Below the pieces are notes generated by a model that did not search any database, had not been told where the DNA came from, and saw only the letters and a list, made by a program, of their open reading frames with translations. 64,000 nucleotides of DNA from Candidatus Pantoea haifensis. GTDB lineage: Bacteria > Pseudomonadota > Gammaproteobacteria > Enterobacterales > Enterobacteriaceae. The translations under genes and the position numbers were made by a program. Where the stretch lies: assembly GCA_018842655.1 (NCBI GenBank), contig JAGTWN010000004.1:1240001-1304000 (forward strand), given 5' to 3'. The number at the start of each line of letters is the position of its first letter. The first letter of the stretch is position 1. Shown here in pieces: positions 33,155 through 43,726 of the stretch.

Positions 33155-34282
33155 TCAGATATCCGCCAGAATGTGATCGATACCTGGTTTTAACACCTTG
33201 CCGCGCCAGCCGGTTAACAGTTCAGGTAAACGATTTTGTGGCTTGAGTCCCCAGTGCTGGCTCAATACCTGATTAATCTGCCGCCGTGATGCCAGAAGCT
33301 CCTGGCTAAAGCCGCTTTGCTCGCTCACCTGCTGCACCAATGCTTTAATCGCTTTGAAAACCTGCTTGTAGTTCGGATGATCGATAAGATTGCCTAACGG
33401 CTGCGGCAAATCATCCTCGCTGAGTGCCTGCGTCTCATCGACCAGCGCCAGTAGCGTTTTTCCATGAAAACGAATTTCATGGCCTGACAAGCCCAGATGA
33501 TCAAGCTCGCCCAGTGAACCGGGCATAAAGCGCGCCACTTTCCACAGATTTTCTTCCCGCACGACAAAGTTCACTGCCATATCTTTTTCCCGTGCCACGT
33601 TTAAACGCCATGCGGCGAGACGCTGTAAGGCGGCTAACTGACGCGGGCGCAGCTGCCAGGCATTCGTAATATCACGCCAGGCCTCTTCAGGGGTGAGAAT
33701 ATCGAGTCGACGCTGGCACAAATTCTCGCATTCACTGAGCGCAGCCTCCATATTGCCGGCAGCCGTTGTTTGCTCCATTAACTGATGTGCAATAGGTAAC
33801 AAAAAATGTACATCTGCCGCGGCATACTGACACTGCCGTTCAGTCAACGGGCGAGCCAGCCAGTCGGTGCGCGCTTCGCTTTTGTCCAGCTGAACCTGGG
33901 TGAAATGCGCCACCATAGAGGCAAAGCCCCACGAAAGTGGCTGCCCGGAGAATGCTGCCAGAATTTGCGTATCAATCATCGGTTGTGGCAGAACCCCGAA
34001 GCGATGAAGGAACACCTCTAAATCTTCACCGCCCGCATGGAGAAATTTGGTGACGCCGGTGTCCGTCAGTAAGTCGATAAACGATGACCAGTCGCTGATT
34101 TTCAGAGGATCGATAAGGACCAGTTGTTCGCTGTCATAAAGTTGAATCAGCCCCAACTGTGGATAGTAAGTGCGCGTACGAACAAATTCAGTGTCGAGGG
34201 CCACAGCCGCATGCTGGCGGGCTTTTTGACAGACTTCTGCCAGTTGATCATCCTGGTCGATCAGGGAATAGTTCACGTTCAT
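33155..34282 (-). CDS. rnd: Ribonuclease D
   Basis: RNase D is a 3'-to-5' exoribonuclease in tRNA maturation, 375 residues here. The DEDD exonuclease motifs are visible: ALDTEFVRTRTYYP (motif I), HAGGEDLEVFL (motif II) and QCQYAAADVHFLLP (motif III, with the tyrosine of the DEDDy class). Two HRDC regions follow. Next to it is minE, an adjacency not found in E. coli, where rnd and the min genes are far apart. Upstream is fadD, as in E. coli. Confidence 0.95.
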   Translation of the reverse strand: MNVNYSLIDQDDQLAEVCQKARQHAAVALDTEFVRTRTYYPQLGLIQLYDSEQLVLIDPLKISDWSSFIDLLTDTGVTKFLHAGGEDLEVFLHRFGVLPQPMIDTQILAAFSGQPLSWGFASMVAHFTQVQLDKSEARTDWLARPLTERQCQYAAADVHFLLPIAHQLMEQTTAAGNMEAALSECENLCQRRLDILTPEEAWRDITNAWQLRPRQLAALQRLAAWRLNVAREKDMAVNFVVREENLWKVARFMPGSLGELDHLGLSGHEIRFHGKTLLALVDETQALSEDDLPQPLGNLIDHPNYKQVFKAIKALVQQVSEQSGFSQELLASRRQINQVLSQHWGLKPQNRLPELLTGWRGKVLKPGIDHILADI

Positions 34283-34321
34283 TTTTTCACCGCAGCAAAC
34301 CGCGCGCGGTGCTCCATGTTA

Positions 34322-34356
34322 AAAGCAATAAAAACGCCGGTCATCGCCGGCGTTCA
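34322..34356 (-). terminator. Terminator after fadD
   Basis: On the minus strand AACGCCGG and CCGGCGTT close on CGATGA and are followed by TTTATTGCTTTT. Confidence 0.8.
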
Positions 34357-34376
34357 ACCTGTATTCATGCTGGCAC

Positions 34377-36086
34377 TCAGCTTGCGCTGGGTTTCGAATC
34401 GTCTCGTAATTCACGCCGCAAAATTTTGCCGACATTGGTCTTCGGCAGTTCTTCACGAAACTCAATAATTTTGGGCACTTTGTAGCCTGTTAGCTGACGG
34501 CGGCAGTGATCAAGCAGTTCATCTTTCGTCAGAGACTGATCCTTTTTCACTACGCAGACTTTCACCGCCTCGCCCGATAAATCGCTGGGAACCCCAATTG
34601 CCGCCGCTTCGCGCACTTTTGGATGCTGCATCAACACATCTTCGATTTCATTAGGATAGACGTTGAATCCGGAAACCAGAATCATATCTTTTTTACGATC
34701 GACGATGCGGATGAACCCTTCCTGATCAACGGTAACAATATCACCGCTGTGGAGCCAGCCATTTTTGAGGACTTCAGCCGTCGCGTCGGGGCGTTGCCAG
34801 TAGCCCAGCATCACTTGCGGGCCACGAATGCACAACTCACCCGGTTCACCGGGTAAAACATCATTGCCTGCGTCATCTACGACGCGGATATCCGTAGAGG
34901 GCACCGGCAAGCCAATGCTGCCGGTATGGCAACTGATGTCATATGGATTAACAGACACTAACGGAGAACATTCAGTCAGGCCATAACCTTCCAGCAGATA
35001 ATGACCGGTCAGCTTTTCCCACCGTTCCGCCACAGCCTTTTGCACCGCCATGCCACCGCCAGCGGAAAGACGCAGCGTGGAAAAATCGAGCTTATTAAAA
35101 TCAGCGTCGTTCAACAGCGCGTTGAATAAAGTGTTTACGCCAGTCAGCGCGCTGAAAGGAAATCTCGACAGCTCCCTGACGAAGCCGGGAATATCACGCG
35201 GATTGGTAATCAGCAGATTCTGCCCACCCAGCTCAAAGAACAGCAGGCCATTCACGGTCAGAGCAAAGATGTGATACAGCGGCAGCGCCGTGACAACGCA
35301 CTCCTTCCCGTCACGCAGCACTTTGCCGTAGGTCGCTCTGGTTTGTTCGAGATTGGCCTGCATATTGCGGTGCGTCAGCATAGCCCCTTTCGCCACACCC
35401 GTGGTGCCACCGGTATATTGCAGGAAAGCGATATCGTCATTGCTGACATCCGGACGCTGATAAGGCATCTCAGCGCCCAGCTGTAATACGCTGCGAAATG
35501 AGATGGCGCCCGGTAAGTGATATTTAGGCACCAGCCGCTTGATATATTTAACGACAAAGTTAACCAGCGTCGCTTTCACTGGCGCCAGCTGATCCCCCAT
35601 CCGGGTCAAAATCACATGTTTTACTGCTGTCTCCGCCACAACTTTTTCCAGCGTATGGGCGAAGTTCGAAACGATAACAATGGCACTGGCTCCGCTATCG
35701 TTGAGCTGATGCTTAAGCTCACGTGGGGTATAGAGCGGATTGACATTCACCACCACAAGGCCTGCACGTAATACGCCAAACAGGGCCACGGGATATTGCA
35801 GCAAATTTGGCATCATCAGGGCGACACGTTCGCCAGGCTTGAGATGCAAAGCATTTTGCAAATAGGCGGCAAAAGCCCGGCTTTGCTCATCGAGCTGGCG
35901 ATAGGTCATCTTCTGACCCATATTCCAAAATGCGGGTTGGTCGGCGTAGCGTTTTGCACCTTGTTCAAACAGATCGATCAATGAGGTATAACGATCCGCA
36001 CTAATTTCGGCAGGAACATCTGCCGGGTAGCGTTTAAGCCAAACCTTGTTCAAGGATTCACCCCGATAATCATGTTGTATTTCCAT
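34377..36086 (-). CDS. fadD: Long-chain fatty acid-CoA ligase FadD
   Basis: FadD activates imported fatty acids to acyl-CoA at the inner membrane, feeding beta-oxidation and producing the FadR ligand. The AMP-binding motif is [18 protein letters not shown] (about residues 220-237) and the FACS motif is [20 protein letters not shown], followed by [22 protein letters not shown] start at the ATG at 36086, preceded by GAGGT; relative to E. coli this adds a few residues ([12 protein letters not shown]) before the conserved [13 protein letters not shown] FadR-type operator lies just upstream. Confidence 0.96.
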   Translation of the reverse strand: MEIQHDYRGESLNKVWLKRYPADVPAEISADRYTSLIDLFEQGAKRYADQPAFWNMGQKMTYRQLDEQSRAFAAYLQNALHLKPGERVALMMPNLLQYPVALFGVLRAGLVVVNVNPLYTPRELKHQLNDSGASAIVIVSNFAHTLEKVVAETAVKHVILTRMGDQLAPVKATLVNFVVKYIKRLVPKYHLPGAISFRSVLQLGAEMPYQRPDVSNDDIAFLQYTGGTTGVAKGAMLTHRNMQANLEQTRATYGKVLRDGKECVVTALPLYHIFALTVNGLLFFELGGQNLLITNPRDIPGFVRELSRFPFSALTGVNTLFNALLNDADFNKLDFSTLRLSAGGGMAVQKAVAERWEKLTGHYLLEGYGLTECSPLVSVNPYDISCHTGSIGLPVPSTDIRVVDDAGNDVLPGEPGELCIRGPQVMLGYWQRPDATAEVLKNGWLHSGDIVTVDQEGFIRIVDRKKDMILVSGFNVYPNEIEDVLMQHPKVREAAAIGVPSDLSGEAVKVCVVKKDQSLTKDELLDHCRRQLTGYKVPKIIEFREELPKTNVGKILRRELRDDSKPSAS

Positions 36087-36122
36087 CGCTACCTCAGCCT
36101 TTCAGTTTGTTAACAATATTTT

Positions 36123-36139
36123 AACTGATTGTACCAGTT
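36123..36139 (-). promoter_or_regulatory. FadR-type operator upstream of fadD
   Basis: On the minus strand AACTGGTACAATCAGTT matches the FadR consensus ANCTGGTCNGACNNGTT at 10 of 13 fixed positions, with both outer arms perfect (AACTGGT, AGTT). It begins 37 bp before the ATG and contains a TACAAT that could be a -10 element, a layout suited to repression. fadD is a known FadR target in E. coli. Confidence 0.6.
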
Positions 36140-36204
36140 TGGCTGTTTCGGCATTTTGAGGTTGCGAAGTTCATCACTAAATTTCGTGCCGGTTGAAAAG
36201 CACA

Positions 36205-36240
36205 TTAAAAAGCCCGGTGCCTACGCCGCTACCGGGCTGA
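36205..36240 (-). terminator. Terminator after yeaY
   Basis: AGCCCGGT (36211-36218) pairs with ACCGGGCT (36231-36238); on the minus strand a T5 tract follows. Confidence 0.8.
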
Positions 36241-36261
36241 AAACAGTACGCCACATCAGGA

Positions 36262-36855
36262 TTATTCGGTCAGGATGGTTTCAACCTGAGCCGGACCGCT
36301 ACTGTACATTCCCCAGTATGGATTGGGCCCCCAGTAGCCGGGACGATAACGGGTCGGACCGTACCAAATCCAGGGATCGATCGGCTGTGGCGGCGACATC
36401 ACCTGCTGGGTTAAACGCCAGCGTTGATAGCCACGCACATCAATCAATACGAATTTATATTTGGCTTCACCAATGGTTCCTTCTTCGGTGCCTTTGATGG
36501 TGCCCAGTACCGTAACGTATTGATTTTTTACATCAACCGGATCAACAAAGCCATGGATATCCGCATAGATCCGTCCAACGGAAGCCGCACCAAGTCGTGG
36601 GCGAGCTCCTTCATCCAGCGGCTGCGTGGCGATCTCCAGCCGCGTTTTACCGGTAAGATTAGTGACATTGACGACTTTACCGCCAAAGCGCGACTCCTGA
36701 CCGACATAAATTGCCGGATCGTTCATTACCCGCAACAGATCTTGTTGAGGAAGCGCCGCGCCACCTTTGATAGTGTCAGGCACAGAAACACAGCCACTTA
36801 AAACCAGAGCACAGGTCAATATCAGACCAGTCAGGCTTTTTCTACAGATGGACAT
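36262..36855 (-). CDS. yeaY: Slp-family outer membrane lipoprotein YeaY
   Basis: A 197-residue lipoprotein. The signal peptide ends in the lipobox LVLSGC with Cys22, and residues +2/+3 (V, S) suggest sorting to the outer membrane. The body matches the Slp/YeaY family, starting [22 protein letters not shown], and the C-terminal part is rich in Pro, Trp and Tyr. Slp is a stationary-phase/starvation lipoprotein; the role of YeaY is not known. It sits between tsaB and fadD, as in E. coli. Confidence 0.92.
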   Translation of the reverse strand: MSICRKSLTGLILTCALVLSGCVSVPDTIKGGAALPQQDLLRVMNDPAIYVGQESRFGGKVVNVTNLTGKTRLEIATQPLDEGARPRLGAASVGRIYADIHGFVDPVDVKNQYVTVLGTIKGTEEGTIGEAKYKFVLIDVRGYQRWRLTQQVMSPPQPIDPWIWYGPTRYRPGYWGPNPYWGMYSSGPAQVETILTE

Positions 36856-36914
36856 AGGCGTTCTCCAGATAATATGTGATTAGACTGGACGCATAACAAT
36901 AAGTTGCGTTGCCT

Positions 36915-37613
36915 TTACCGCCCCGGTAATTTTTTCCATGCTACTTCATTACGTAAATAGGTTGGCTCTGCCTGCTCTGGCGGAACAGTATTACCCTGAG
37001 CCAATGCCTGCTGGGCTAAGGGCAGCATATCCTGCGCGGCGGGCAGTAAAACGTCGCTGGCCTTGAGTTGCAAGGCGTGGCCTTGTTGTAATGCTGGATA
37101 AGCCTGCCAGCCCGTGCCAGCGGTAGTCCATTCACCTTCCAGCGTCTGCATACGTGCCAGAGCAGTTTCGGGCGACAACACGCTTTCGCTGGCTTCGCCC
37201 TGCCAGACCCCGTTTTCGTCACGCTGGTATTCCGCCCAGTAGACTTCACCCATGCGTGCATCAATGGCGGCTAATACCCGCGTCGCGCCGTGCTGCCGCC
37301 ATGCGCCCTGCGCTAAGGTTGCCAGCGTTGACACCCCAATCATGGGCAAAGCAGCACCCAGCGCCAGACCTTGCGCAATACCAATACCGATGCGTACCCC
37401 GGTGAAGCTGCCTGGCCCCCGGCCAAACGCCAAGGCATCAAGCGCCGTCAGCTCGAGCTGCTGCGCCAGTAATAGTTCTTCAATCAACGGCAATATGCGC
37501 TGCGTGTGATCGCGCGGTGCGATTTCAAAGCGGGCATCAATCTGATGCTGATTCAGCAGTGCGGCTGAACAGGCTTCCGTCGCCGTATCCAGGGCTAAAA
37601 TTCGGGCCGACAT
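36915..37613 (-). CDS. tsaB: tRNA t6A synthesis protein TsaB
   Basis: TsaB is the scaffold of the TsaB-TsaD-TsaE complex that forms threonylcarbamoyladenosine on tRNA. The ASKHA fold begins [17 protein letters not shown], and the core [22 protein letters not shown] is typical. I start at the ATG at 37613 because a GAGG site lies at the right distance; the in-frame GTG at 37619 is too close to it. It is 44 bp after the corrected yoaA stop (37658) on the same strand, so the two are likely cotranscribed. Confidence 0.95.
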   Translation of the reverse strand: MSARILALDTATEACSAALLNQHQIDARFEIAPRDHTQRILPLIEELLLAQQLELTALDALAFGRGPGSFTGVRIGIGIAQGLALGAALPMIGVSTLATLAQGAWRQHGATRVLAAIDARMGEVYWAEYQRDENGVWQGEASESVLSPETALARMQTLEGEWTTAGTGWQAYPALQQGHALQLKASDVLLPAAQDMLPLAQQALAQGNTVPPEQAEPTYLRNEVAWKKLPGR

Positions 37614-37657
37614 AATCACCTCAAGAGATTTTAAACGGCGCGCATCTTAGCACAAAA

Positions 37658-39566
37658 TCACGCAACCGGTTGTTGACGTATAAACGCAATAGCGCGTTCA
37701 ATGTCACGTGTCCGCGGCGTGGGGGCAGGCTGTTAAGAAACAGCGCACCATAAGGACGCGACACCAGCCGTTGATCGCAAATCACCAGCACGCCGCGATC
37801 TTCCGTATCGCGAATTAAACGTCCCACGCCCTGTTTAAGCGTAATCACCGCGTCAGGTAATTGCACATCAGCAAAAGGATCGCCTCCACGGATCCGACAA
37901 TCTTCCATTCGCGCCTTCAACAGCGGATCTTCCGGTGAAGTAAACGGCAGCTTATCAATGATGACCAGCGATAACGCATCGCCGCGAACATCCACGCCCT
38001 CCCAGAAGCTGCTGGTCGCCACCAGCAAGGCATTACCTTTTTCGATAAATTGCTTCAGTAACTGTCCTTTGCTGGTTTCACCCTGAACCAGCACCGGCAA
38101 GGTCATTGAAGCGCGAAACTCAGCGGCCAGCTCGCGCATCATCAGATGCGAGGTGCAGAGAAAAAAGCAGCGCCCCTTATTGGCATCAATGAGCGGCTTC
38201 ATCATCTGCGCCAGACGACGCGCGCCACCGGGACGATTTGGTTCGGGTAAGTTACGCGGCACGCAAAGCAGGGCCTGTTGCGTGTAATCAAACGGGCTGT
38301 TGAGGATCAGGCTTTTCGCCTCACTGACACCAAGGCGATCGGCAAAGTGATGGATTTTTTCATCAACCGCTAAGGTTGCCGAGGTAAAAATCCACGCAGC
38401 TTTGCGGTTATCCATCACTTCACGAAAACGCTCAGCGACCGAAAGTGGCGTTAACGCTAAGGTAAAATGGCGCGAGGTACATTCGTACCAGTAGCTGAAA
38501 CCGGGTTCACTGATGGCGCGAAGACGCTTCAACCGGCCACGATAAAGTGCCGCACGCTCAAAGGCCGCATCCAGCAAAGCGGAACGCCCAAGCGATAACT
38601 TGATTACGTCGTAGCAAAGTTCAAGGGCATCATCCAGCAAGGTAAACATTCGCATGATGTTATTATCGCTGAGCAAATCACGCAGGTTGCCGCGATAGCC
38701 TGGTTCGCCAAGCGATAAGCGAAAATCCTGCGCACACTGCGCCAGCCGATCGGCAGACTTTTGCAGTTGCTGGACGTCACGCACTTCTGTGCGGTAAGCA
38801 ATAATGATGTCTTTTGCGAGATCCAGGAGCTGGCGGCTGGAGAGCTGCTGGCCAAAGTATTGACTGGCGATGTCGGGAAGCTGATGTGCTTCATCAAAAA
38901 TCATGACGTCAGCTTCTGGGATTAGCTCTGCAAATCCGCTCTCTTTTACCACCAAATCGGCGAGAAAAAGATGATGGTTTACCACAACCACATCCGCATC
39001 CATGGCGCGTTTGCGCGCTTTGACCACAAAGCAATCTTTATAGAGCGGGCAATCACTGCCGAGGCAGTTGTCATTAGTGCTGGTAACCAGCGGCCAGATG
39101 GGGCTGTCTTCAGTGACCCCGCCACAGGTGCTGATATCGCCATCAACCGTTTGTGAAGACCAGGCACGCAGCGTAACCAAATCGGTCAGCGCCTGCGTAT
39201 TCAAATCGCCCCCGGCCATTGATTGCTGTTCAAGCCGCTCAAGGCATAAATAGTTTGAGCGCCCTTTTAATAAAGCCATTTTGCCTTTGAAGGTTAACGC
39301 TTTGGCGATGGTAGGAAGATCGCGCCCGTAGAGCTGGTCCTGCAGGGCTTTTGATCCTGTCGACACAATCACTTTTTTCCGGCACGTAACGCGGGTGCCA
39401 GATAGGCATAGGTTTTGCCGGTTCCGGTGCCTGCTTCCACCACCAGTTCACTGTTACTTTTAACGGCCTCAGAAACCGCATGAGCCATCTCACGCTGTGC
39501 CTCGCGGGGTTTAAACCCGCTAATGGCTTGCGCCAGCGCGCCATCAACTGCAAAATCGTCCGCCAC
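37658..39566 (-). CDS. yoaA: YoaA, XPD/DinG-family DNA helicase; two frameshifts
   Basis: YoaA is an Fe-S DNA helicase of the XPD/Rad3 type that acts in replication-blocking damage tolerance and binds the HolC subunit in E. coli. Walker A is VEAGTGTGKTYAYLAP (first fragment); the DEAH box is VMIFDEAHQLPDIAS; cluster cysteines are in NYLCLERLE, DNCLGSDCPLYKDCF. The start is GTG at 39566. One base is missing in T6 at 39373-39378, whose repair gives GKKVIVSTGSKAL. Another is missing in G5 at 37721-37725, giving the C-terminus PTPRTRDIERAIAFIRQQ. Repaired length is 636 residues, as in E. coli. Confidence 0.94.
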
Positions 39567-39748
39567 ATTTCCTCACATTGAACGGCAAAAACCCTGTAAT
39601 TATGTCAGTATTGCCAGGGTTAAGCAAAAGGCCGACGAGCGACGGATGGCGCGCTGCAGGGTGGCTGTTACGCATAAGGAAGCGGCTGGCGCGCGTTAAC
39701 AAACAGACTTATTACGGCCAACACCGGGTAAGTTTTGTGCTATGACAC

Positions 39749-39782
39749 ACTAAAAAACCGGCTAGTTGCCGGTTTTTTAGTT
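39749..39782. terminator. Bidirectional terminator downstream of katN
   Basis: TAAAAAACCGGC-TAGTT-GCCGGTTTTTTA, strong on both strands; it lies in the 256-bp gap between katN and yoaA. Confidence 0.85.
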
Positions 39783-39822
39783 AATCGCTGCAGCGAGAGT
39801 TAACTCACTTCAGGCGTTTGCC

Positions 39823-40677
39823 TTATTTCAATACCGAAGGCGCCCCGTCAGACAGCATCTGCTCTTTTTGCGCGCCTGAATTGGCTTTTGCATGGCCCAG
39901 CAGGGGTTCTTCACCCAGCATTTCAGGCTGCTCTTTCGCCGTGAACTGGCCTGCGCCGTCGAAGGAAGGACCTTCACACCAGCGACCTTTCGGCAGCGGC
40001 TTATCCAGCGAGGTATTCAGGCAGTAGTAGGAATGCTCCTGCGCCTCTTCCGATTGCGGGAAGCTGTTTGGAATCGGCAGCGAGGCACTCAGTCCCCCCA
40101 TATCTTCGATAACTGCTAACCACTGTTGCTGGTGCATCGTGTCACGCGCAATCAGGAACGACAGGAAATCTTTCATCCCTTTATCTTCCGTCATGTTGTA
40201 TAAGCGCGTAGCCAGCACACGACCGGTCGCTTCTGCCGTGACGTTAGCCAGCATGTCGGCAGCAATGTTGCCCGACGCGTAAATGTGGCTCATATCAAAG
40301 GGTACACCGTTGGCATTAACGGGCATAGCGGACAGGCCGGACGACAACACGTGTCGTGGGTTCATGCCACCAAGAATCGCATTGACGACAGGATCTTTCG
40401 CTGACGCTTCCTGATAGGAAACCGGTGCGCCTTCCAGATTGAGCGCCACAGCATGACCCAGCATCTCAATATGCGCTAATTCTTCAGTTGCCGTAGAGAT
40501 GAGCAGATCTTTAATCCGGGCATCGCCACGGGCACCCATTGCCTGGAAGAAATATTGCATCGCGACACGTATCTCCCCTTCTACGCCACCAATCGCCTGC
40601 TGTAACAGCATGGCAAATTCTGGATCAGGCTTTTCTACGCGAACGGGATACTGAAGTTTTGATGAATGATGAAACAT
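39823..40677 (-). CDS. katN: Manganese catalase (KatN type)
   Basis: A non-haem di-manganese catalase of 284 residues that breaks down hydrogen peroxide. Ligands of the two metals sit in the four-helix bundle: GGVEGEIRVAMQYFFQAM (first Glu), TEELAHIEMLGHAV (Glu and His), and ANVTAEATGRVLATRLYN plus DTMHQQQWLAVIED (second pair). It has no signal peptide, so it is cytoplasmic. It resembles Salmonella KatN, a sigma-S gene. It interrupts the yoaA-yoaB order of E. coli K-12 and has its own terminator. A GGAGAAGA ribosome site precedes the ATG. Confidence 0.93.
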   Translation of the reverse strand: MFHHSSKLQYPVRVEKPDPEFAMLLQQAIGGVEGEIRVAMQYFFQAMGARGDARIKDLLISTATEELAHIEMLGHAVALNLEGAPVSYQEASAKDPVVNAILGGMNPRHVLSSGLSAMPVNANGVPFDMSHIYASGNIAADMLANVTAEATGRVLATRLYNMTEDKGMKDFLSFLIARDTMHQQQWLAVIEDMGGLSASLPIPNSFPQSEEAQEHSYYCLNTSLDKPLPKGRWCEGPSFDGAGQFTAKEQPEMLGEEPLLGHAKANSGAQKEQMLSDGAPSVLK

Positions 40678-40953
40678 GGTCTTCTCCTGGTAATGTTATA
40701 CAGATGAAGCAGCCCATCAAGCCTGGAACGACATTCTGGAGAATGAAAGCGTAGCGAGAGCGATTTTCGCTGAAACCCTTATTTAAAAACATTAATAATC
40801 AATAATTTAAGCGGATAAAAATTTTTCCTGCCCCGCCCCCTGTTATAACAGCCACACTGTCTGTTTTCTGGCACTGTTTGTCATTCAGCGCAACAGATGA
40901 CAATGGCTATCGGGTTGTGTCAGGCTTATACCCTTAAAACCAAGGAGATAAAG

Positions 40954-41298
40954 ATGACCATTACACGTATTGATCCCGAGCATCGCATGTCGGAAGCGGT
41001 AATCCATAACGACACGATTTATTACACCAGCGTGCCGGAAAACCTTGATGAAGATGCACAAGCGCAAACGGCCAATGCGCTGGCAGTGATTGATGCGCTG
41101 TTAACGCGCGTGGGAAGTGATAAAAGCAAAATTCTTGATGCCACGATCTTTTTAGTCGATAAAGCGGACTTTCCCGCAATGAACCGTGCCTGGGATGCCT
41201 GGGTTTCGCCAGATAACGCCCCGGTACGCTGCACGGTTCAGGCCGGATTAATGCATCCTGACTATAAAGTCGAAATTAAAATTATTGCGGCACGCTAA
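40954..41298 (+). CDS. yoaB: RidA-family protein YoaB
   Basis: A 114-residue member of the YjgF/YER057c/UK114 (RidA) family; RidA itself hydrolyses reactive enamine/imine intermediates, while YoaB subgroup activity is uncertain. The conserved arginine that binds the substrate carboxylate lies in APVRCTVQAGL near residue 91. I start at the ATG at 40954 (MTITRIDPEHRM), six bases after AAGGAGA, which matches E. coli YoaB; the longer frame is unsupported. Confidence 0.93.
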   Translation: MTITRIDPEHRMSEAVIHNDTIYYTSVPENLDEDAQAQTANALAVIDALLTRVGSDKSKILDATIFLVDKADFPAMNRAWDAWVSPDNAPVRCTVQAGLMHPDYKVEIKIIAAR

Positions 41299-41313
41299 GT
41301 GTTACGCCGGGCG

Positions 41314-41502
41314 TCAGACTTCATCTTCATCTTCCTCTTCGAAGCGCGCCCGGATCTGTTCACCCTGATGATTTTGGCGAATTTCCTGCGCAACCTGCGC
41401 GATAGCCTGGCCACTGGACATGCCGCCAGCCATTAATTCCTGGATGCGCTCAACCGCCTGCTGTTGCTGTTCATGAGACAGTGCCGGTAAACCTGTAAAC
41501 AT
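41314..41502 (-). CDS. yoaH: UPF0181 protein YoaH
   Basis: A 62-residue acidic protein of the UPF0181 family. The start [20 protein letters not shown] and the centre [20 protein letters not shown] are typical, and the tail is strongly acidic (FEEEDEDEV). Function unknown. GGAGTGA precedes the ATG. It is convergent with yoaB and divergent from pabB, as in E. coli. Confidence 0.93.
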   Translation of the reverse strand: MFTGLPALSHEQQQQAVERIQELMAGGMSSGQAIAQVAQEIRQNHQGEQIRARFEEEDEDEV

Positions 41503-41612
41503 ATTTCACTCCTGCGTTGGGGCAGACATTATTCCATGCAGAACAAACAGGTGCCAGCCAGTTAAAAATATGTCAGTCTAGCGGCCTTATTGATGTCTGA
41601 TTTTTCTGCCCG

Positions 41613-42974
41613 ATGATCGTTGAAACTCATAGCCTAAATTATACGCCGGATGCGCTGACACAGCTTTTCGCCCGCATTGCGCATCTGCCCTGGGCGATGC
41701 TGCTTTCCTCTGGTCAGGCCGAGCACGCCGATAACCGATTCGATATTCTGACCGCCGATCCGCAAGTGACTCTGATGACGAGTGCCGCCCTGACCGTGAT
41801 CCGCCAGGGAGACAATCTCACGGAGTCTGCTGATGATCCGCTGCGTTTGCTGCAATATTACTGCGACAGCCTGGGCATTAAACCTGAGCGCCATCCTGAT
41901 TTGCCTTTTCAGGGCGGCGCGCTGGGCCTGTTTGGCTACGATCTGGCCCGGCGTTATGAGCGATTACCGGATCACGCACAAGCCGATCTCACCACGCCGG
42001 ATATGGCCGTTGGCATTTATGACTGGGCATTAATTGCCGATCATGACCTGCAACGCCTGACGCTGGTGGCCCTGAACAATGCACAGGCGCGTTTACGCTG
42101 GCTGGAGCAGTGGCCAGAGCGTAAAGCCCCTGCGTTTTCTCTTACCAGCGCCTGGCAATCCAGCCTCAGCTATGCTGAATACGCTACACGCTTCAATGCA
42201 GTGCAAGCGTATATTCAGGCCGGCGATTGCTATCAGGTCAATCTGACACAGCGTTTTCAGGCGGGATATCAGGGGGATGAATGGCTGGCATTCTGTGCAC
42301 TTAATGCGGCTAACCGTGCGCCCTTTAGTGCTTTTCTGCGTTTGCCTGACAGCGCAATTTTGAGCCTGTCACCGGAACGTTTTCTCTCGTTAGACAACGG
42401 TAAGATTGAAACGCGCCCCATTAAAGGGACGCGACCGCGTTGTGACGACCCGTTAGCCGATCGGCAGCAAGCGGAAAGTCTGGCGTCATCAGAAAAAGAT
42501 CGTGCTGAAAATCTGATGATTGTCGATCTCCTGCGTAACGATATCGGCCGCGTGGCGCTTCCCGGTTCCGTTCATGTTCCTGAGCTGTTTGTGGTTGAAC
42601 CTTTTCCTGCGGTTCATCATCTGGTGAGCACAGTTCGCGCAACGTTACCCGCTAATTTACAAGCCACCGATCTGTTACGCGCCTGTTTTCCGGGCGGATC
42701 GATTACGGGCGCACCCAAAATTCGGGCCATGGAAATTATCGATGAACTGGAGCCTCAACGCAGAAATGCGTGGTGCGGCAGCATCGGTTATCTCAGCCTG
42801 TGTGGCCGAATGGATACCAGTATTACGATTCGCACATTGATTGCCGAAGGAGATCAACTTTACTGTTCTGCAGGCGGAGGCCTGGTGGCAGACAGCGAAC
42901 TGGACGCGGAATATCAGGAAACCTTCCATAAGGTCAGTCGTATCCTGCCCGCGCTGGAAAAGGAGCCAGAATGA
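41613..42974 (+). CDS. pabB: Aminodeoxychorismate synthase component I PabB
   Basis: PabB, with PabA, turns chorismate into 4-amino-4-deoxychorismate for folate synthesis. At 453 residues it equals the E. coli protein. The active-site segment [10 protein letters not shown] contains the lysine that attacks chorismate, and the chorismate-binding core reads [38 protein letters not shown] and [20 protein letters not shown]. The nudL ATG overlaps its stop (ATGA), implying coupling. Confidence 0.96.
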   Translation: MIVETHSLNYTPDALTQLFARIAHLPWAMLLSSGQAEHADNRFDILTADPQVTLMTSAALTVIRQGDNLTESADDPLRLLQYYCDSLGIKPERHPDLPFQGGALGLFGYDLARRYERLPDHAQADLTTPDMAVGIYDWALIADHDLQRLTLVALNNAQARLRWLEQWPERKAPAFSLTSAWQSSLSYAEYATRFNAVQAYIQAGDCYQVNLTQRFQAGYQGDEWLAFCALNAANRAPFSAFLRLPDSAILSLSPERFLSLDNGKIETRPIKGTRPRCDDPLADRQQAESLASSEKDRAENLMIVDLLRNDIGRVALPGSVHVPELFVVEPFPAVHHLVSTVRATLPANLQATDLLRACFPGGSITGAPKIRAMEIIDELEPQRRNAWCGSIGYLSLCGRMDTSITIRTLIAEGDQLYCSAGGGLVADSELDAEYQETFHKVSRILPALEKEPE

Positions 42975-43539
42975 GCCCACCGCTGACGCTTGAGGCTTTT
43001 CGCAGCCGCTTTTTGTTACAGCAACCGCTGCGACATACGCAGTTGCTGGCTGGTCGTCACGCAGCGGTACTGGTGCCCATTGTCGCGCGCGAACAGCCGG
43101 GTTTGCTGTTAACTCAACGTTCTCATGGCCTGCGTAAACATGCCGGACAGGTTGCTTTTCCAGGGGGATGCAGGATCCCAGCGATGTTACGTTGATTGCC
43201 ACTGCGCTACGAGAAGCCCACGAAGAAGTGGGTATCGATCCCCGCCAGGTTGAGGTACTGGGTTGTTTGCCTGCCGTCACCAGCAGCACCGGTTTTCAGG
43301 TGACGCCTGTACTGGGCATCATACCCGCGACGACATCGTTACAGCTCAATCCTGATGAAGTTCTCAGCGCGTTTGAAATGCCACTGACGGAGGCGCTGCA
43401 ACTCAGCCGTTACGCATCGTTAGAGATTCAGCGCGCCGGTATGCGCCATCCCGTTTGGCTCTCGCTTTATGAAAATTATCTGGTCTGGGGCATGACAGCG
43501 GGCATTATTCGCTCGCTTAGTCAGCAAATCGCATTCTGA
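42971..43539 (+). CDS. nudL: Nudix hydrolase NudL (YeaB), CoA-type; frameshifted
   Basis: A CoA-pyrophosphatase-like Nudix hydrolase. The CoA-family motif [22 protein letters not shown] precedes the Nudix box, here [13 protein letters not shown]. The frame breaks in G5 at 43163-43167: one more G restores [27 protein letters not shown] (shown in part) and 189 residues. The C-terminal part continues normally to [17 protein letters not shown]. It overlaps the pabB stop by 4 bases, as in E. coli. Confidence 0.93.
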
Positions 43540-43726
43540 CGCCTGTTTTTTTACGCTTCTTTGACCGGTACCGCTGTAAAACGGCCCGGCTGCATTATAA
43601 TTTTTTCTGCACCTTTTAATTAGTTTATTTCATGCGAAAAGCTGCTCTTTTCCCTTTGCCGAAGATTACTATTAGCGCCATAAACTGCCCCGGCAGACTT
43701 AGAATAATTTGTGAGGAGTGTCATCT

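Noticed and set aside
42675-43289. 204-residue antisense ORF over pabB and nudL
   Set aside because: It is the mirror of two well-supported genes and has no start signal or known motif.
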